Assembly (NCBI GenBank): GCA_013368315.1 | Contig: JAACJM010000003.1 | Coordinates: forward strand, 1,178,001-1,242,000 | Source of the DNA: Tetrapyrgos nigripes | Taxonomy: Eukaryota; Basidiomycota; Agaricomycetes; Agaricales; Campanellaceae | Direction of reading: 5' to 3' | DNA length: 64,000 nt | Shown here: piece after piece, positions 1 to 11,975 of the stretch | Layout of the letters: every line of letters starts with the position of its first letter | Position numbering within the stretch: the first letter of the stretch is position 1 | The notes under the pieces: generated by a model | Database searches by the model: none | Told to the model about the DNA's origin: nothing | What the model saw: the letters and a program-made list of their open reading frames with translations, nothing else | Translations under genes and position numbers: made by a program

Positions 1-1595
1 GATACTGGTGCAATCTGTATGACCTCATCGCCAATGTGAGTTTTGACTCGCAGCGAGCTTTGGTCGATTTTTGCTGGGAAGAATATAGTGAAGGGTTTTG
101 GAACCAATGTACGCGTATCCATGTTCCTAGAGGAGATGTAAGCTCTTCTGTAGTCAAGTCTGGAGGGAGGCATCCATACATGAAGGCTCCAGGGAATGTA
201 CACATCATCCACCACAACCAATATTTTTGAACCTCTCGGATAGGTTCTGGAGTAGATGCTTGCATGAACAGACGCAGCTGCACCGAAGCTGTCTTCAGGG
301 ATTGATTTGGCTCGGAAGAGCCGTACTTGTCGATAGTGATCTTGATAAACCTCGCTGGGTCCACAGTGCTAAAAACTTGCTTCTTGAGCAAAGCAAATTT
401 TTCGTCGATATCGAGTCCCACAGCGTACATAGACAACTCTCCTTGGTAACCCCCAAATGTCTGAACTGCGAGCTTGGCAGTGGGGGGTGGAGGACTGCCT
501 TTTACGCCAGTGACACGGACACGGTTCTTGCCCACTTGGGTAATCTGAATGTCCTCTAAGCCTGCAGCTACGTCCGGGTTGAGATAGGTGGGTCCTTGTA
601 TCTCGTAGACGAGCTGGGCAGTGACAGTGTCCACGGTGACAGCACCACTCCTACATCCATCGTGCATCGTCACAATAAACGTCCCATCTGCAGACATTTC
701 GACGATAGGGAAACCTGGGTCGACGAGATTCGGTATGGACTTGAAGCCGCAAAAGTTACCCCCAGTCGCATAGGCTCCGCATTCGATTATGTGGCCTGCA
801 ACGAGACTGCCAGCCAGCTTGTCGTAGTCAGTTTCTGACCACCCGTGCCACCTGTAGATTGGCCCGGTCAGCCACATGTTGCAGACGGTCAATGCGTACG
901 TACGCACCAAAAAGACACGGCCATGACTGCAGTAGCATCACAAATTCGACCACAGATGATGATCTGGGCACCAGCCTCTAGAGCTGCGACAACACCACGC
1001 AAGCCGATGTAGGCATTGGCCGATAGTATTTCCGACTTGACAGTGGACAAATCTTGCTCAGATATGTCGAGATGGGGAAAACGACCTGAGACACTTGCTT
1101 GAGCGACGACCTCTTCCGTCACGCTATCACCCTCGACCCACGCAACTTTCACGTCTGGAAATCCTTTTGCAGCGAACAGCTTCTTGGTTTCTTGATACAG
1201 TCCGAACGTGTTAAAGGCGCCCGCGTCTGTGATGAGTTTAATGCCTTTCTGGGCAATTATTTCGGCGGTGTTCATGTAATCGAGTTGTCCAAGGAAGAAG
1301 GCTTCGTAACCGCGTCTGGAGTCCTCTTTCATCTGGTAGAAGGGTAATTTGTATAAGTGCCATAGAGGATGAAATCATACTGACTTCGAGAGCTCGCCAG
1401 GCTATATTCATTTCCGAAAGGTAATCACCGAAAATGGCATCAACAGGTCCTTCGGTGGCCTGACGATAGAGCTGGTGGAATCCATCTCCAACTGCTCCTG
1501 AACTGAGTGAACAGTCAGATATGAAACGTTTCCTTGACTTGAGTATTCACGCACCAGTTTCCTATGCGTACAGGCCGTTTGCTAGACGTCGTCAT
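1..1595 (-). CDS. AtuA/DUF1446-family protein, partial (C-terminus beyond left edge)
   Basis: The protein starts MTTSSKRPVRIGN at 1595 and reads leftward through at least four exons. Visible family blocks are RIGNCSGAVGDGF (its codons cross the first intron, GTGCGT..CAG), GPVDAIFGDYLSEM, KGIKLITDAGAFN, a GGxGxxIxxxG-like region around ANAYIGLRG, and GAQIIICGRICDA. After a second short intron come WHGWSETDYD, AGSLVAGHIIECGAYATGGNF and KSIPNLVDPGFPIVE. These are hallmarks of the acyclic terpene utilisation (AtuA, PF07287) family. In bacteria the family acts in citronellol/geraniol breakdown; the fungal substrate is unknown. Near position 1 the frame reads FPAKIDQSSLRVKTHIGDE after another probable intron at roughly 135-170, so the C-terminal domain continues outside the window. 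The gene is divergent from the NEDD1-like gene across about 730 bases. Family assignment is firm; function in this organism is not. Confidence 0.85.
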
Positions 1596-2321
1596 CAAAG
1601 AAGAGGTTGAACCAGAGTGATAGAGTATATATACCCAGTCTTCAGCTACCGGCAATCCGGGAGAAGAAAGGAGGTCAGATGGACCGATGCATGTGATGTT
1701 GGAAGAGAGGAGTGCTTAAAATGGAGGCTACAAGGTTTGGAGGATGCAGCTTGCAGTCATGGAATCGTCGTTTATCCTGGATCGGTTTTCACTGCGAGGA
1801 CGAAGATTCTTTGAGATTGAGTTTGTTTAAAATGAAAACGTACGATGAGGCTCACCAGATTCCAGACGCACTCTGATCTATGCTCCTAATTGCCTCAGAT
1901 GAGAGGGCTTCGAGTTCTTCTGCATCTGGGTTGAAAGCTTTCGGGTCATTCTCTTCATAGTGATGTCACTGACAGTGAAGAGCTCTGAGGGACAAGGATG
2001 AGGCAGAGCCTTTGGACTAGCTCGTAATCCGATGTATCAGACAACTTGGCTTATATATTTGAAGAAGCTGCACACTCCTGTCTTCCAGCTTCCTTATCCG
2101 ATCCGAGCCTCGTAGTTTGGATTTTGGCTTTTCATTTCTTTTTGGTCTGTGCACATCTTGTAGGAAGAGAATAGGGTTGAGAAGTTCTCAGACTGTGTAA
2201 TACAGTAGATGACAAGATTGTCGGGTTAGGCGCGCCCTTGGAGATGGTAACGTTCACGTGATCAAGTTGAACCGACGCGTCGCACTGTCGAGTTCACTTC
2301 TTACGCCCACCACGACCAATA
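1596..2321. promoter_or_regulatory. Divergent intergenic region (AtuA-like / NEDD1-like)
   Basis: This is 726 bases between two divergently transcribed genes, so it should hold both promoters. A palindromic CACGTG E-box lies at 2255-2260, about 62 bases before the NEDD1-like ATG. I see no convincing ORF or repeat; a plus-strand open frame at 1617-1814 has no recognisable content. Confidence 0.4.
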
Positions 2322-5053
2322 ATGCTCGCTGTCACGACAACTGATGCACTCAGCATCATCGACGCACCAACGCTCAAGAAATATCCCTCCTCTTTTCCTT
2401 CCTGTCTACCTTTCCTCTACCCACCGACAGCCGCTGCCTGGTCTAACGACAATACTTCGCTTTTCATTGCCTCGGCTCACATCCTTCACAAATACAACCC
2501 CAGCACAAATGCACTCAAAGACATGTACACCACCAGCAATAACGAATCTATTTCTCAGATTGCAGTCAAAGATAACAGCACTCTGATTTTGGGTGTGGAC
2601 GAAAAAATCCAGGTTCTTGAGCACGGATCGAGTACTCCCAAAGTCTCTCAGACCTTCACATCACACAAATCCACCGTCACCTCCCTATCTCTTTCCAATG
2701 ACTCTACACTCCTCGCGTCTACCTCAGCAGAGGCAGCTCATGTCCATAATCTCCAACTCGGATCGCATACTGTTTTGCGAGGACTGCCACTCACAGACCA
2801 GCGAACCATCACCGCTTCTTGCTTTCATTCACATACCAGAACCAGATTACTACTCGGTATTGGAAAGCAGCTGGTTCTGTACGACACCAGTCGACCATCC
2901 GGACCTGTGAGAGTTATCGCACTGAGCGACGCTGCTTCGGGTGACATTCAGGCGATCAGCTGTAGTCCGTTCAGCAAGACACTTGTTGCGACAGCCACTA
3001 CCTGCGGTTCAGTGGGACTGATAGACCTGGAAAAGGAGAAAGGGTGTGTTGCATCTTTTGTATTTCTCGAGTTGATCTCTGAAACCTGTCTCGAACAGTC
3101 TATTTCGAACGCTCAATGTCAAGGTCCCTTTGACGTCCTTGTCATTTTCTCCCGAGGGTGCTTGTGTCTATCTTGGGACGGAAAACGGCAAAGTTCTCAT
3201 CATAGACCTTCGAGGACTTGACAAGCCACCCAAGGCGATAGTTTTTAGTGAAGTGGGATCTCGAGTCGTTGCAATGGCTATTCAGGTATGTAATCCAAGT
3301 TCTACTTTTCTACCTGATAATAACGCGGTGATTCTAAACAGAAAAAAACAAAGCCAATCATCGAAACAACGACAACATCGACGGCAAAGGCCACAACCAA
3401 GCCCGCAGTCGAGAGGAAAGTTTCTTCTACTGCTCCCAAAGGCACTCCAGCCAAACCTACTCGTGTTGTGTCGGGCATCAGTCCATCGGCATCCAAGGGC
3501 ACAACTGTTCCGTTACGCAAGACCACTTCCGAGAAAACAACAGCAAAAGAGAAGGCTGAAGCTAAAAAAGTGTTTTCGCCAGTACGAAACCCTCTCAGTA
3601 GCAGCAACAGCGCAAACAAGAGTACCAATAGTGCTGGTGATTTCTCTGGTGAGTCATTGCGTCAAATTTATCGTCTCATGTTTTGTTAAAACCTCTTGTT
3701 TCCTCACTAGTACAACTCGAAACACTTAATGGAATCAGGCGCAAGGATAAGGATACTGGAAGAACCAGTCCTGTCAAAGAATTGCATGCCCTAGATAGAG
3801 AGAAGAGAAGAGAAAAATTGGATAAAATCAGCTCGTCTTTGTCCAAAACTAGTCCTCGCAAGGGTGGTAGCAACACAGAACATACTTCTGCACGTTTTGG
3901 GACTCGTACTACGGCTCAACTCTCCAAGTCACCTCTCTCATTGACGAAATCTCCGCCCAAAGATGACAAGAAACCTCCAAGGACACAGTCTTCGACAGTC
4001 TCTACCGCTACCACTAGGTCGCGAAAAGAAGGATCCGGTGCCGAAACGAATCCTGCGAAAGAGAAGGAGAAAGACAGTGCAACTGTTCTATCTTCATCAT
4101 CTGCTACAACTGCCACTCGTCCTTCTCGTCGTCCTCGCACAGTCTCATCCTCGTCGCGTGCAGAATCTGTCGCATCGATTTCTACGACTCGAACTGCCAA
4201 GTCTTCATCTTCCCGTACGAGAAGTGCCTCTGGAGCCTCGTCTGCGAGTGTACCACCAGTGCCGCCACTGCCAAAAGAGGTTGTGCAGGCTGAGCAATTA
4301 CGAACACGTATGAGGCAGGTTAGCGGAATGGCAGTCACCTCCAGGTCAGCGAGTCGCACACCGTCGCCTGATCTTCCAGGTGTGGATGATCCTATGACGC
4401 CCATACCTATGAAGAAGAAAGGAATGATGAATTTGGGGCTTGGAACGCCAGGATTGGGCGCGGTGTATGGAGGCAAGAAGGATAAAGGAAAGAGTGTCGG
4501 TTTTGACGCAGACGAGGAGGATCAAGAACTTGAAGAGGAAGAGAAGAGTGTTCATTCCGACGATGACGATGATGATGCGAATGCTGAGGAGGACGAGGAT
4601 GACAGTGACGATGAAAATCCGTTGTTGAACCCTTCAGTGAGGAACGCTAGGAAACAGGACGAACTGGCGATGCAGGTTTCACCCAGGCGGTCAATGGCTG
4701 CAGGATTATCTGCCTCAGCGTCAGGTAGTCCTTATTCATGGGCGAAGCAAGTCTCGCCTATGCGCCAACACCAGCATCTACACAAACATAATCTGCCTCA
4801 TTTGCCTGGGTCACCTGGGGGAACATCGGCTCAGGATCTATTGAGGAATATAGTAAGGGATGTGATGTATGATTATCAAGCGCAACATCGACAGGAGATT
4901 GTCGGACTGCATTTGGATATGGTGAGGATGGGGAGGACGTGGAAGAGTGAGTTGAGGGATATTATGGAGGAGTATGTTGGTGATTTGAAGGATTTGAAGG
5001 AGGAGAATAAGAGGCTGAGGGAGGAAAACGAGAGATTGAGGAGGGGATATTGA
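2322..5053 (+). CDS. NEDD1-like WD40 / coiled-coil centrosomal protein
   Basis: Exons 2322-3043, 3099-3285, 3342-3648 and 3711-5053 join in phase to give 852 residues. The first 300 or so residues are WD40-like blades, for example TSHKSTVTSLSLSNDSTLLAS and SLSFSPEGACVYLGTENG. The middle (about residues 310-760) is Ser/Thr/Lys-rich and disordered with an acidic DDDDDD-type stretch. The last 75 residues begin QDLLRNIVRDVMYDYQAQ, continue with a helical HRQEIVGLHLDMVRMG segment, and end in a heptad coiled coil with ENKRLREENERLRR. This order of WD40 propeller, linker and C-terminal helix matches NEDD1, which recruits the gamma-tubulin ring complex to spindle poles. The C-terminal helix is the gamma-tubulin-complex-binding part in animals and plants. 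Identity rests on architecture and the C-terminal block; the WD40 part alone would be ambiguous. Starting at 2322 gives a good context (ACCAATAATG). Confidence 0.8.
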
Positions 5054-5785
5054 GCGGTTAGAGGAAATGAATTGACCAGCCATACACTCTGTTGATTGAC
5101 AATGACAAGTGGAGTGGTTTGGTGAGTCTTCTGACAAGCAACATGTTTTTGTAGCTTTACCCGGCTTTTGTACCACGATTCTTCACGACTTCGACATGCA
5201 TATGCACCATCTACTTGTTTATGTCTTATGGTTATTCTATAAACACGATGCTTTCATAAAACGTCACTGAATGTGTCCTCCAAGGTGTTGGGTATGATAT
5301 GATACTTTGAGATGGGCGGGGGCAGGCGGACGCCGAATTGAATCGATGTAAAATAAGTTCAATGTCACCGGAGAAAAGTTGGAGGTAACATGACAGTTTT
5401 GTGGTTCAGTCATCCGGCTGTACATAGGTTCCAGAATCCGTTCCAGACTGCCGCTTTCAGACTGGTTTTGAGAACGGGAGCAAGAAAACAGGGCTCAGTG
5501 TATCTCTGTTCTCAATAGTACGAGCAGCATAACAATACTTAATACCGTGCCTCTGAGCCAGTGGCAGATTATGTCCAGCATTAGAAGTTGAGAACTGCCG
5601 GTTCAATAGTTCGAAGTTGGAGCTTCTTAATCCGAAGCTCACGTGTTTCCGGTCCAATTCGGCCGATCTATCGAGTCATTGGAGAAAAATTATTCAAATA
5701 CTATTAAGGCCTAGGTTTGACTCCTACTCCTCTGTCTTCCTTCTGTCGTTCTTTCTCGTCATCCCAGACGTCCCGCTCCTTCAAA
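5054..5785. promoter_or_regulatory. Intergenic region upstream of ILV2
   Basis: The first part is the 3' region of the NEDD1-like gene and the rest is the ILV2 promoter and leader. Two TGACTC cores, the core of the Gcn4/Cpc1 general amino-acid-control site, lie at 5673-5678 (minus orientation, in ATGACTCGA) and 5718-5723 (plus orientation, TGACTCC). Neither is a perfect TGACTCA. The leader just before the ATG is pyrimidine-rich, as is common in basidiomycetes. Confidence 0.35.
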
Positions 5786-8089
5786 ATGTCCTTGCCAGCC
5801 GCAAGAATACGTGCACAGAGCGTCCAGAAGACACCTTCATTTGTACGATGTCGGTCAACAAACGCTGCTGGTTTCTCCATGATGGAAGCAAAATCGAGAG
5901 TGCGAGAACGTGCACGGAATATCAGTCGCACATCATCTAAAAACGCTACTGCTGCTCAACCAGTGTATGTCCTCACTTACAGTTTTTACTTGGCCTATCC
6001 GCGGATGTTAAATGCTTCACGTTTACAGACGGCCAGCACCTGCACCAGGCTTCCAGCAGATCCCTACCAGAAACAATGTCAATTTACCCATGTCCGGTCC
6101 GGGGCCTATGCCAAATGAGCCCCTGGACAAGACCTTCGTCGGTCTGTCTGGCGGTCAAATTTTCCATGAGATGATGCTGCGCCATGGGGTCAAGCATATA
6201 TTTGGTTACCCCGGTGGAGCTATTCTGCCCGTGTTCGATGCCATCTACAAGTCCCCCCACTTCGACTTCGTTCTCCCGCGACATGAGCAAGGCGCTGGTC
6301 ACATGGCGGAGGGCTATGCTCGTGTATCCGGAAAGCCCGGAGTTGTTCTTGTCACTTCTGGTCCCGGAGCCACAAACGTCGTTACCCCTCTGCAGGATGC
6401 CTTGAGCGACGGTATTCCCCTCGTCGTGTTCTGCGGTCAGGTAGCGACTTCCGCCATCGGTTCAGATGCCTTCCAGGAAGCCGATATCGTTGGAATTTCT
6501 CGAAGCTGTACCAAGTGGAATGTCATGGTCAAGGACATTTCCGAGCTTCCGCGGCGGATCAATGAAGCTTTCAAGATTGCTACATCCGGTCGACCTGGCC
6601 CTGTTCTTGTCGACCTTCCCAAGGACGTTACCGCAGGCATTCTGCGCACTCCTCTTCCCTACAAGGCCACTACACCCGGTATCAACCTCGGCTTACCCAT
6701 GAACCCCTTGCAGGCTCTCGAGCCTCCCACCGATATTGCTCTGATTAAACAAGCAGCAGCTCTGATCAATCAGGCCCAGCGTCCGATCATTTACGCCGGT
6801 AATGGTGTCCTCGCTTCACCTATGGGTCCCAAATTGCTGGCCGAGTTGTCAGAGAAAGGCAACATTCCCGTGACGACTACTCTCCAAGGTCTCGGTGCTT
6901 TCGACGAGACTCACGAGAATAGTCTGCATATGCTCGGTATGCACGGCAGTGCCTATGCCAACTTCGCCATGCAAGAGGCCGATGTCATCATCGCTCTCGG
7001 TGCCCGTTTCGACGATCGTGTGACAGGCAAGGTTGACACCTTTGCTCCTGCTGCACGGGCTGCTGCCGCTCAAGGACGTGGTGGTATCATACACTTCGAG
7101 ATTCAGCCGAAGAACATGAACAAAGTGGTCGAGGCTTCTATTCCTGTCCTGGGTGATGTTGTCCACAACATGGCATCGTTGGTGCCCTTGATCAAGTCAT
7201 CACCGAGAGAGCATTGGTTTGCAGACATCAAATCATGGAAGCAGAAATACCCTTTCACCTACACGAAGAGCAAGGCCGGTGAGAAAATGAAGCCACAGGA
7301 GGTTATAGAGGAGCTTGACAGGCAGGTGGCAAACAAGAAGGAGGATGTGATTGTAGCGACTGGTGTTGGTCAACATCAGATGTGGGCTGCTCAACATTAT
7401 CGATGGAAAAGTCCGCGTCAAATGGTTACCTCAGGCGGTCTCGGTGTGAGTCCTCTGTTCATCTTCTTGGAAGCTGGTATCTTTGCTAACGTAGATAAAC
7501 TATCTATAGACTATGGGCTTTGGTCTTCCGGCAGCTATCGGTGCCAAAGTAGCTGAACCTAGGAAGATCGTTGTCGACATTGACGGCGATGCCTCCTTCA
7601 GTATGACAGCTATGGAGCTAGCCACCGCAGCCCAATACAGTATCGGTGTGAAGGCCCTCGTGTTAAATAACGAGTTCCAAGGAATGGTTCTTCAGTGGCA
7701 AGGTTAGTGCACTTGACCTTCAAAGATGTCATCGTGCTCATGCAAAGTCGCACTTCATTGTAGATCTGTTCTACGATGCACGGTACTCGCACACAAGAAT
7801 GACCAACCCTGACTTTGTCAAACTTGCTCAGGCTATGGGTGTACACGCCATAAGATGTACTTCCGTTACCGAGCTGCCTGAGAAGATGAAAGAGTTTTTG
7901 GAATACGATAATTCCAAACCCGTTTTCATGGAATGTGTGGTAGAGCCGAATGAACATGTATTCCCTATGGTACGTCTTCTCAGTTGACCGGGTTGTGTTT
8001 TGGTCGCTGACTACCGATTACAGGTACCAGCTGGTAAAGCTCTTCACGAACAGCTGTTACATCCGACCTTGAGGGAGTCGTCTAAATAA
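5786..8089 (+). CDS. ILV2: Acetolactate synthase catalytic subunit (acetohydroxyacid synthase), mitochondrial
   Basis: Exons 5786-5964, 6029-7445, 7510-7702, 7764-7969 and 8024-8089 keep frame and give 686 residues. This enzyme makes acetolactate or acetohydroxybutyrate, the first common step of valine, leucine and isoleucine synthesis, using ThDP, Mg and FAD in mitochondria. The N-terminal 80 or so residues are Arg/Ser-rich without acids, as in a mitochondrial presequence. The catalytic part has [14 protein letters not shown], the ThDP-activating Glu in [57 protein letters not shown], and the ThDP motif DIDGDASF with downstream [12 protein letters not shown]. The C-terminus ends [14 protein letters not shown], the normal family ending. 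The start at 5786 (TTCAAAATG) was chosen because it opens the presequence. The site also carries the residues targeted by sulfonylurea-type inhibitors in this family; I did not score resistance positions. Confidence 0.97.
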
Positions 8090-8663
8090 AAGGGTCGCGC
8101 AGTCAACCCCACCCATCTCTCCTAGTTTGTTGGTTTGGTTTGGTCGATCATTTGCTGTCTATCATTTATATCACCTTCATTCCGCGGACAAACGGGACCT
8201 CGACTACTTACGATGCCATTGCCCTCACTACCTACCACATCGCATTCATCATTCCTCTTTCCACTTCATCTTCTATTGCATTGCTCTCCCTGGCATCTGT
8301 TCCACCAACAATGTGTATAATACTTAACGTTTGACGACTGACTTCCAAAAAAATTCGGACGATACTTGTCACTGTACATACTTTTTAGGTACCGTACCCA
8401 CATCGTCCGGTAGTAGTAGTAGTGGATTTACTGTCTTTTTCGGTACATGAGGGCGTACGAAGGAGAAAGAATAAAATATCATTGTTATGCAGAATACTCC
8501 TGACTAGATGTGCTGGTCGAAGATTGCCAATTGGGTGGCTTTTGATTCAAACTTCGAAACGGTCACTCGAGGAGAGATCAGCTAAGCCTATGGTCCATTA
8601 AATTTTACAGCAATACAATACGTGATATACGTAGGAGGGCATCCTACTCAAGTGGTAGAAGAA
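8090..8663. other. Convergent intergenic region
   Basis: 3' flanks of two convergent genes (ILV2 on plus, AP-2 mu on minus). It is T-rich downstream of ILV2 (8110-8340), with an AATAAA-like AATAAAAT at 8471-8478. No gene is seen. Confidence 0.4.
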
Positions 8664-10526
8664 TCAGAACTGCAATCAAACGATAGTCAGCTAAACGAGC
8701 ACAAGGACCTGTATGAAGGCTAGAGACCTACCCTTATCTGATATGTCCCACTTGCTTTTGTCAGATACCTGACCCATTTGATACTCTGATAATTACTCTT
8801 CTCAAACACTTTCAAAAATCTGACTATCAATCCCGACGCTGTAAACATCAAGACCTGGAAATCTACATCGATAGGCGGCCGTGTCCAAACAGATCTTGAA
8901 GTCGTCGAAGTGAGCTGAGCCATAGCTGAGAAGGTACATTCTTGACCTCCTTGTATCCGAGGTATTCTGTTGTTATCGTTGGAAATGAAATGTGAGCAAA
9001 GTAAAGGAAGTCAAGGCAGACTCACTTCCAAACAATGACATTCTCCGCAGGGACATACTTTGCTTTCCCCAGGCCAACCTGACAATCTACACTGGTCGTG
9101 TTCAGAGGAGTAGGTATTCGAAGAACGACGTTTGTTGCGGATAGCTTGTTATTGAAGTTGGTCTTCACGGTGACATCGTATGAGACTTTGGTTGTGCCGA
9201 TCTCGTTCACGGTTGGAATAACTCGTAGAGGAAGCTTGACATTAGAAGTTGCTCGGTATCTGCATTGAGGCCTTCAGGATCAGAAGAAAAGGGAGAGAAC
9301 GACAGCTCTACGCACTTCATCAACTCAAACTCTCCATCTGGCGGTATAAAACTGATACTCCGATCTGTGTCAAACTCGGTCAGCTTCACACATTGGTGGA
9401 ATTGACAGTCGTCCAGCTCTACAGCGTCGCTTATCGTTCCCTTGTCGTTCTTGTCTATCACCAACTTGTCGTTTAGCCCGAATTTACACTCAGGTGTTCC
9501 GGAGAGATAGGCGCGCATTTGGATATGACCATCGACATCGGCGCGAAGAACGTTACCTATGAGCAGAGATTATTGAGAAAAGATATAGACACTTGCGTAG
9601 GATATCCAACACACCTTTCGCACTCATAGTGAGATTGACAGTCTCCACAACATCCACGAACGCTTCATTCTTCTTGTATTTGGCATCACCTCTCCTCCAA
9701 CTAGTTGCGCCTGTTGCTTGAGCGGTGATTTTCGAGGATTCCTCCTAATGACATAGGAACATGATGTGAATACGAGATTAGGTGTATCGGGTGAGCACTC
9801 TGACTGACTGGAGCTATTGCAGCGGAGACTACACTTTCTGTAGTTATATATGTTTTGAGGGTATCAATCTCACTGTTCTGAGGGTAGCCAAAGTCGTTGA
9901 TTTCTGAAACAGACACAGCAAGTCAGAGAGAGCCGTTGTGATACATGGAGGGGACGCACCGTCAATGAGTTCATATATTAGCACAAAGTTGTTCTTTATG
10001 GACTCTTCGTCAATCTTGCCAAAGTAGGATTTGCAGATGTTGATAAAGCGGTAGCAGAATTCGAAGACGAGGGCTGCATTGGCATTGGTCCTAAGCAGTA
10101 CTAAGTTGATGAGACATATGACGAAAGGAACGACCTAGACCACGCACTTGGTTACCGCAACGACATAGAGATTGTTGATTCTGACATGGAAGAAACTTGT
10201 GGAACCAAGTGTAATAATGGGAGACCTGACATCACTGTTGGAAACGACCTGTATCCTGAATACGTCGGCTATGGACCGTCTATCGGACGAGACCCTTGTG
10301 AGAGGAATGCTGCAAAGCAAGCAGGTGATACGAACTTGAAGTCTGTCCGGTACAGTCTAGAGATTAAAACCTGTATATTCCCATGAATTGTCGATAAACG
10401 TCATGGACTAGGTAGTTGATAAACGCACCTCGCCCTTCTGGTTGAATATGAAGAAAGCCTTTGAAGAACTGCTATTAGTACAACAATACATCCATCTTGA
10501 TAGACCAGATAACACACTGAGATCAT
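8664..10526 (-). CDS. AP-2 clathrin adaptor complex, mu subunit
   Basis: This is the medium chain of the plasma-membrane AP-2 adaptor, which binds cargo YxxPhi signals and phosphoinositides during clathrin endocytosis. Read on the minus strand, the longin-like N-terminus is [13 protein letters not shown], then [69 protein letters not shown] and [10 protein letters not shown]. The C-terminal mu-homology domain has [68 protein letters not shown] and a typical ending [17 protein letters not shown]. Very small exons lie at both ends: exon 1 (10518-10526) codes only MIS, exon 2 (10429-10458) ten residues, and the last exon (8664-8669) one Phe plus the stop. MRAYLSG and EFELMKYR distinguish AP-2 mu from AP-1 mu. 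At least nine introns. It shares a divergent promoter with MET16. Confidence 0.93.
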
Positions 10527-11029
10527 GGATAAATACAGTGAAGAAATGAAGCGAGTTCGTGATGGTGGATGTTTCGAAAGTCACGGGTGCCTCTCAGGCT
10601 GCTTCTTCCTCCATCTGCACGTCGTTAATGGTCCATCTCATTCGAACTATCAATGGTACCACTGATACCTTTCAATGTCGACACATAGCTTGCGAACATT
10701 ATTAGTGGTGGGCTGCACCTTTTAGAAGAAAGTTCCAACACGATTTACGCTGCTTCGTAAGTCACTTTCTCGCCATGGAGAAGTCTACTCATCTCATTGG
10801 TTTTCAGACTCGGTTGTATCTTACAAACTAGACAGATGATTGTTCATTCAGGACTTAGTGAGAGCCGAAGTGCTGTCTAATGCCATAGAACGTCAGACAT
10901 AACGCGAACATACGCCATTTGCACGAAAACGTTTTCACGTGTCGTAACCCCTCAGAGTTGACTGAGTTGAAAAACGCCAAGCCTGTATCTCATTCTGTGT
11001 CTACTTTACACCCCCATCAACAGCACATC
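10527..11029. promoter_or_regulatory. Divergent promoter region AP-2 mu / MET16
   Basis: This is 503 bases between divergent genes with no ORF of note. The clearest element is TTCACGTGT at 10933-10941, containing the CACGTG core at 10935-10940. Confidence 0.4.
10934..10940 (+). promoter_or_regulatory. TCACGTG E-box upstream of MET16 (Cbf1/Met4-type site candidate)
   Basis: TCACGTG lies 90 bases upstream of the MET16 start codon. In Saccharomyces the Cbf1-Met4-Met28 complex binds this core in sulfur assimilation promoters, MET16 included. The position is suggestive, but the motif is short and the basidiomycete regulator is not known to me. Confidence 0.4.
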
Positions 11030-11975
11030 ATGACAGTCCCGCTCTCCTCTTCGTTGTCGAATTTACCCAAGCCTCTCCAGCTTCCTATCCCCTCAGACGT
11101 TCTCGAACTCATAAATGCCCACCTAACCAACCTACAACCAGAAGAAATTCTCAAATGGGCTATCGAGTACCTACCCGACCTCTACCAAACCACTGCATTT
11201 GGACTGACAGGCCTCGTTGCCATCGACATGATATCTAAAATAACCTCGAATCCTCCGCCACTCATTTTCCTCGATACCTTGTATCATTTCCAAGAGACCT
11301 ACAAGCTGGTCGAGGAGGTCAAGGAGCGATACGGTCAACCTGTCCACGTCTTCAAGCCTGAAGGCTGTGAGACTGTGAAGGACTTTGAGGACAAATACGG
11401 AGAGAGATTATGGGAGACTGACGAAGCATCCTATGACTATCTTGTGAAGGTACGTCTATTATTGCTCGAGAAAATGCCTTGATCTTGGCTCAAATCTTAC
11501 CCTCACAGGTCGAACCTGCTCAGAGAGCTTACGAGACTCTCGGGGTGAAATCTGTCATCACTGGCCGGCGAGCATCTCAAGGTGGTGATCGGGCATCACT
11601 AAAACCTTTGGAGGTCGACTCTACTGGTTTGCTCAAGCTCAATCCTCTCTTCCAATGGAACTTTGCTATGGTGGAATGGTACATCTCCGAGTACAATGTA
11701 CCCCGGAATAAACTGCTCGATCAGGGCTATCGGAGTGTTGGCGATTGGCATAGCACCGTCAAGGTCCAGGAGGGACAGGACGAGAGGGCAGGTAGATGGG
11801 CGGGGAAAGAGAAGTCAGAATGTGGACTGCATAAAGACTATTTTGCCATGAAGGCCCAGGCAAAGAAATTGGTGCGTGCTCCTTGTTTGCCTGAAGTCCT
11901 CGAAACTGAGTCATCTTTCTTCTTCAGCTTGAACGAAACCAATCTTCCCCAGCACCCATTACTTCTGAAGCGTGA
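11030..11975 (+). CDS. MET16: Phosphoadenosine phosphosulfate (PAPS) reductase
   Basis: Exons 11030-11449, 11509-11871 and 11928-11975 join in phase to give 276 residues. The enzyme reduces PAPS to sulfite with thioredoxin, a step of sulfate assimilation towards methionine and cysteine. The N-terminal half carries the ATP-pyrophosphatase-like fold: EEILKWAIEYLPDLYQTTAFGLTGLVAIDMI, then PPLIFLDTLYHFQETYKLVEE with the LDT motif, and HVFKPEGCETVKDFE. The C-terminal half has VITGRRASQGGDRASL, NPLFQWNFAMVEWYI, NKLLDQGYRSVGDWHST and the catalytic-cysteine signature KSECGLH. I chose the ATG at 11030 (CATCATGACA), which directly precedes the conserved part; an in-frame ATG lies further up at 10919 but gives an unlikely leader. 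A TCACGTG box lies upstream. Confidence 0.95.

Noticed and set aside
36..838. Plus-strand open frames at the left edge
   Set aside because: They are antisense to the AtuA-like gene, whose family motifs are clear on the minus strand.
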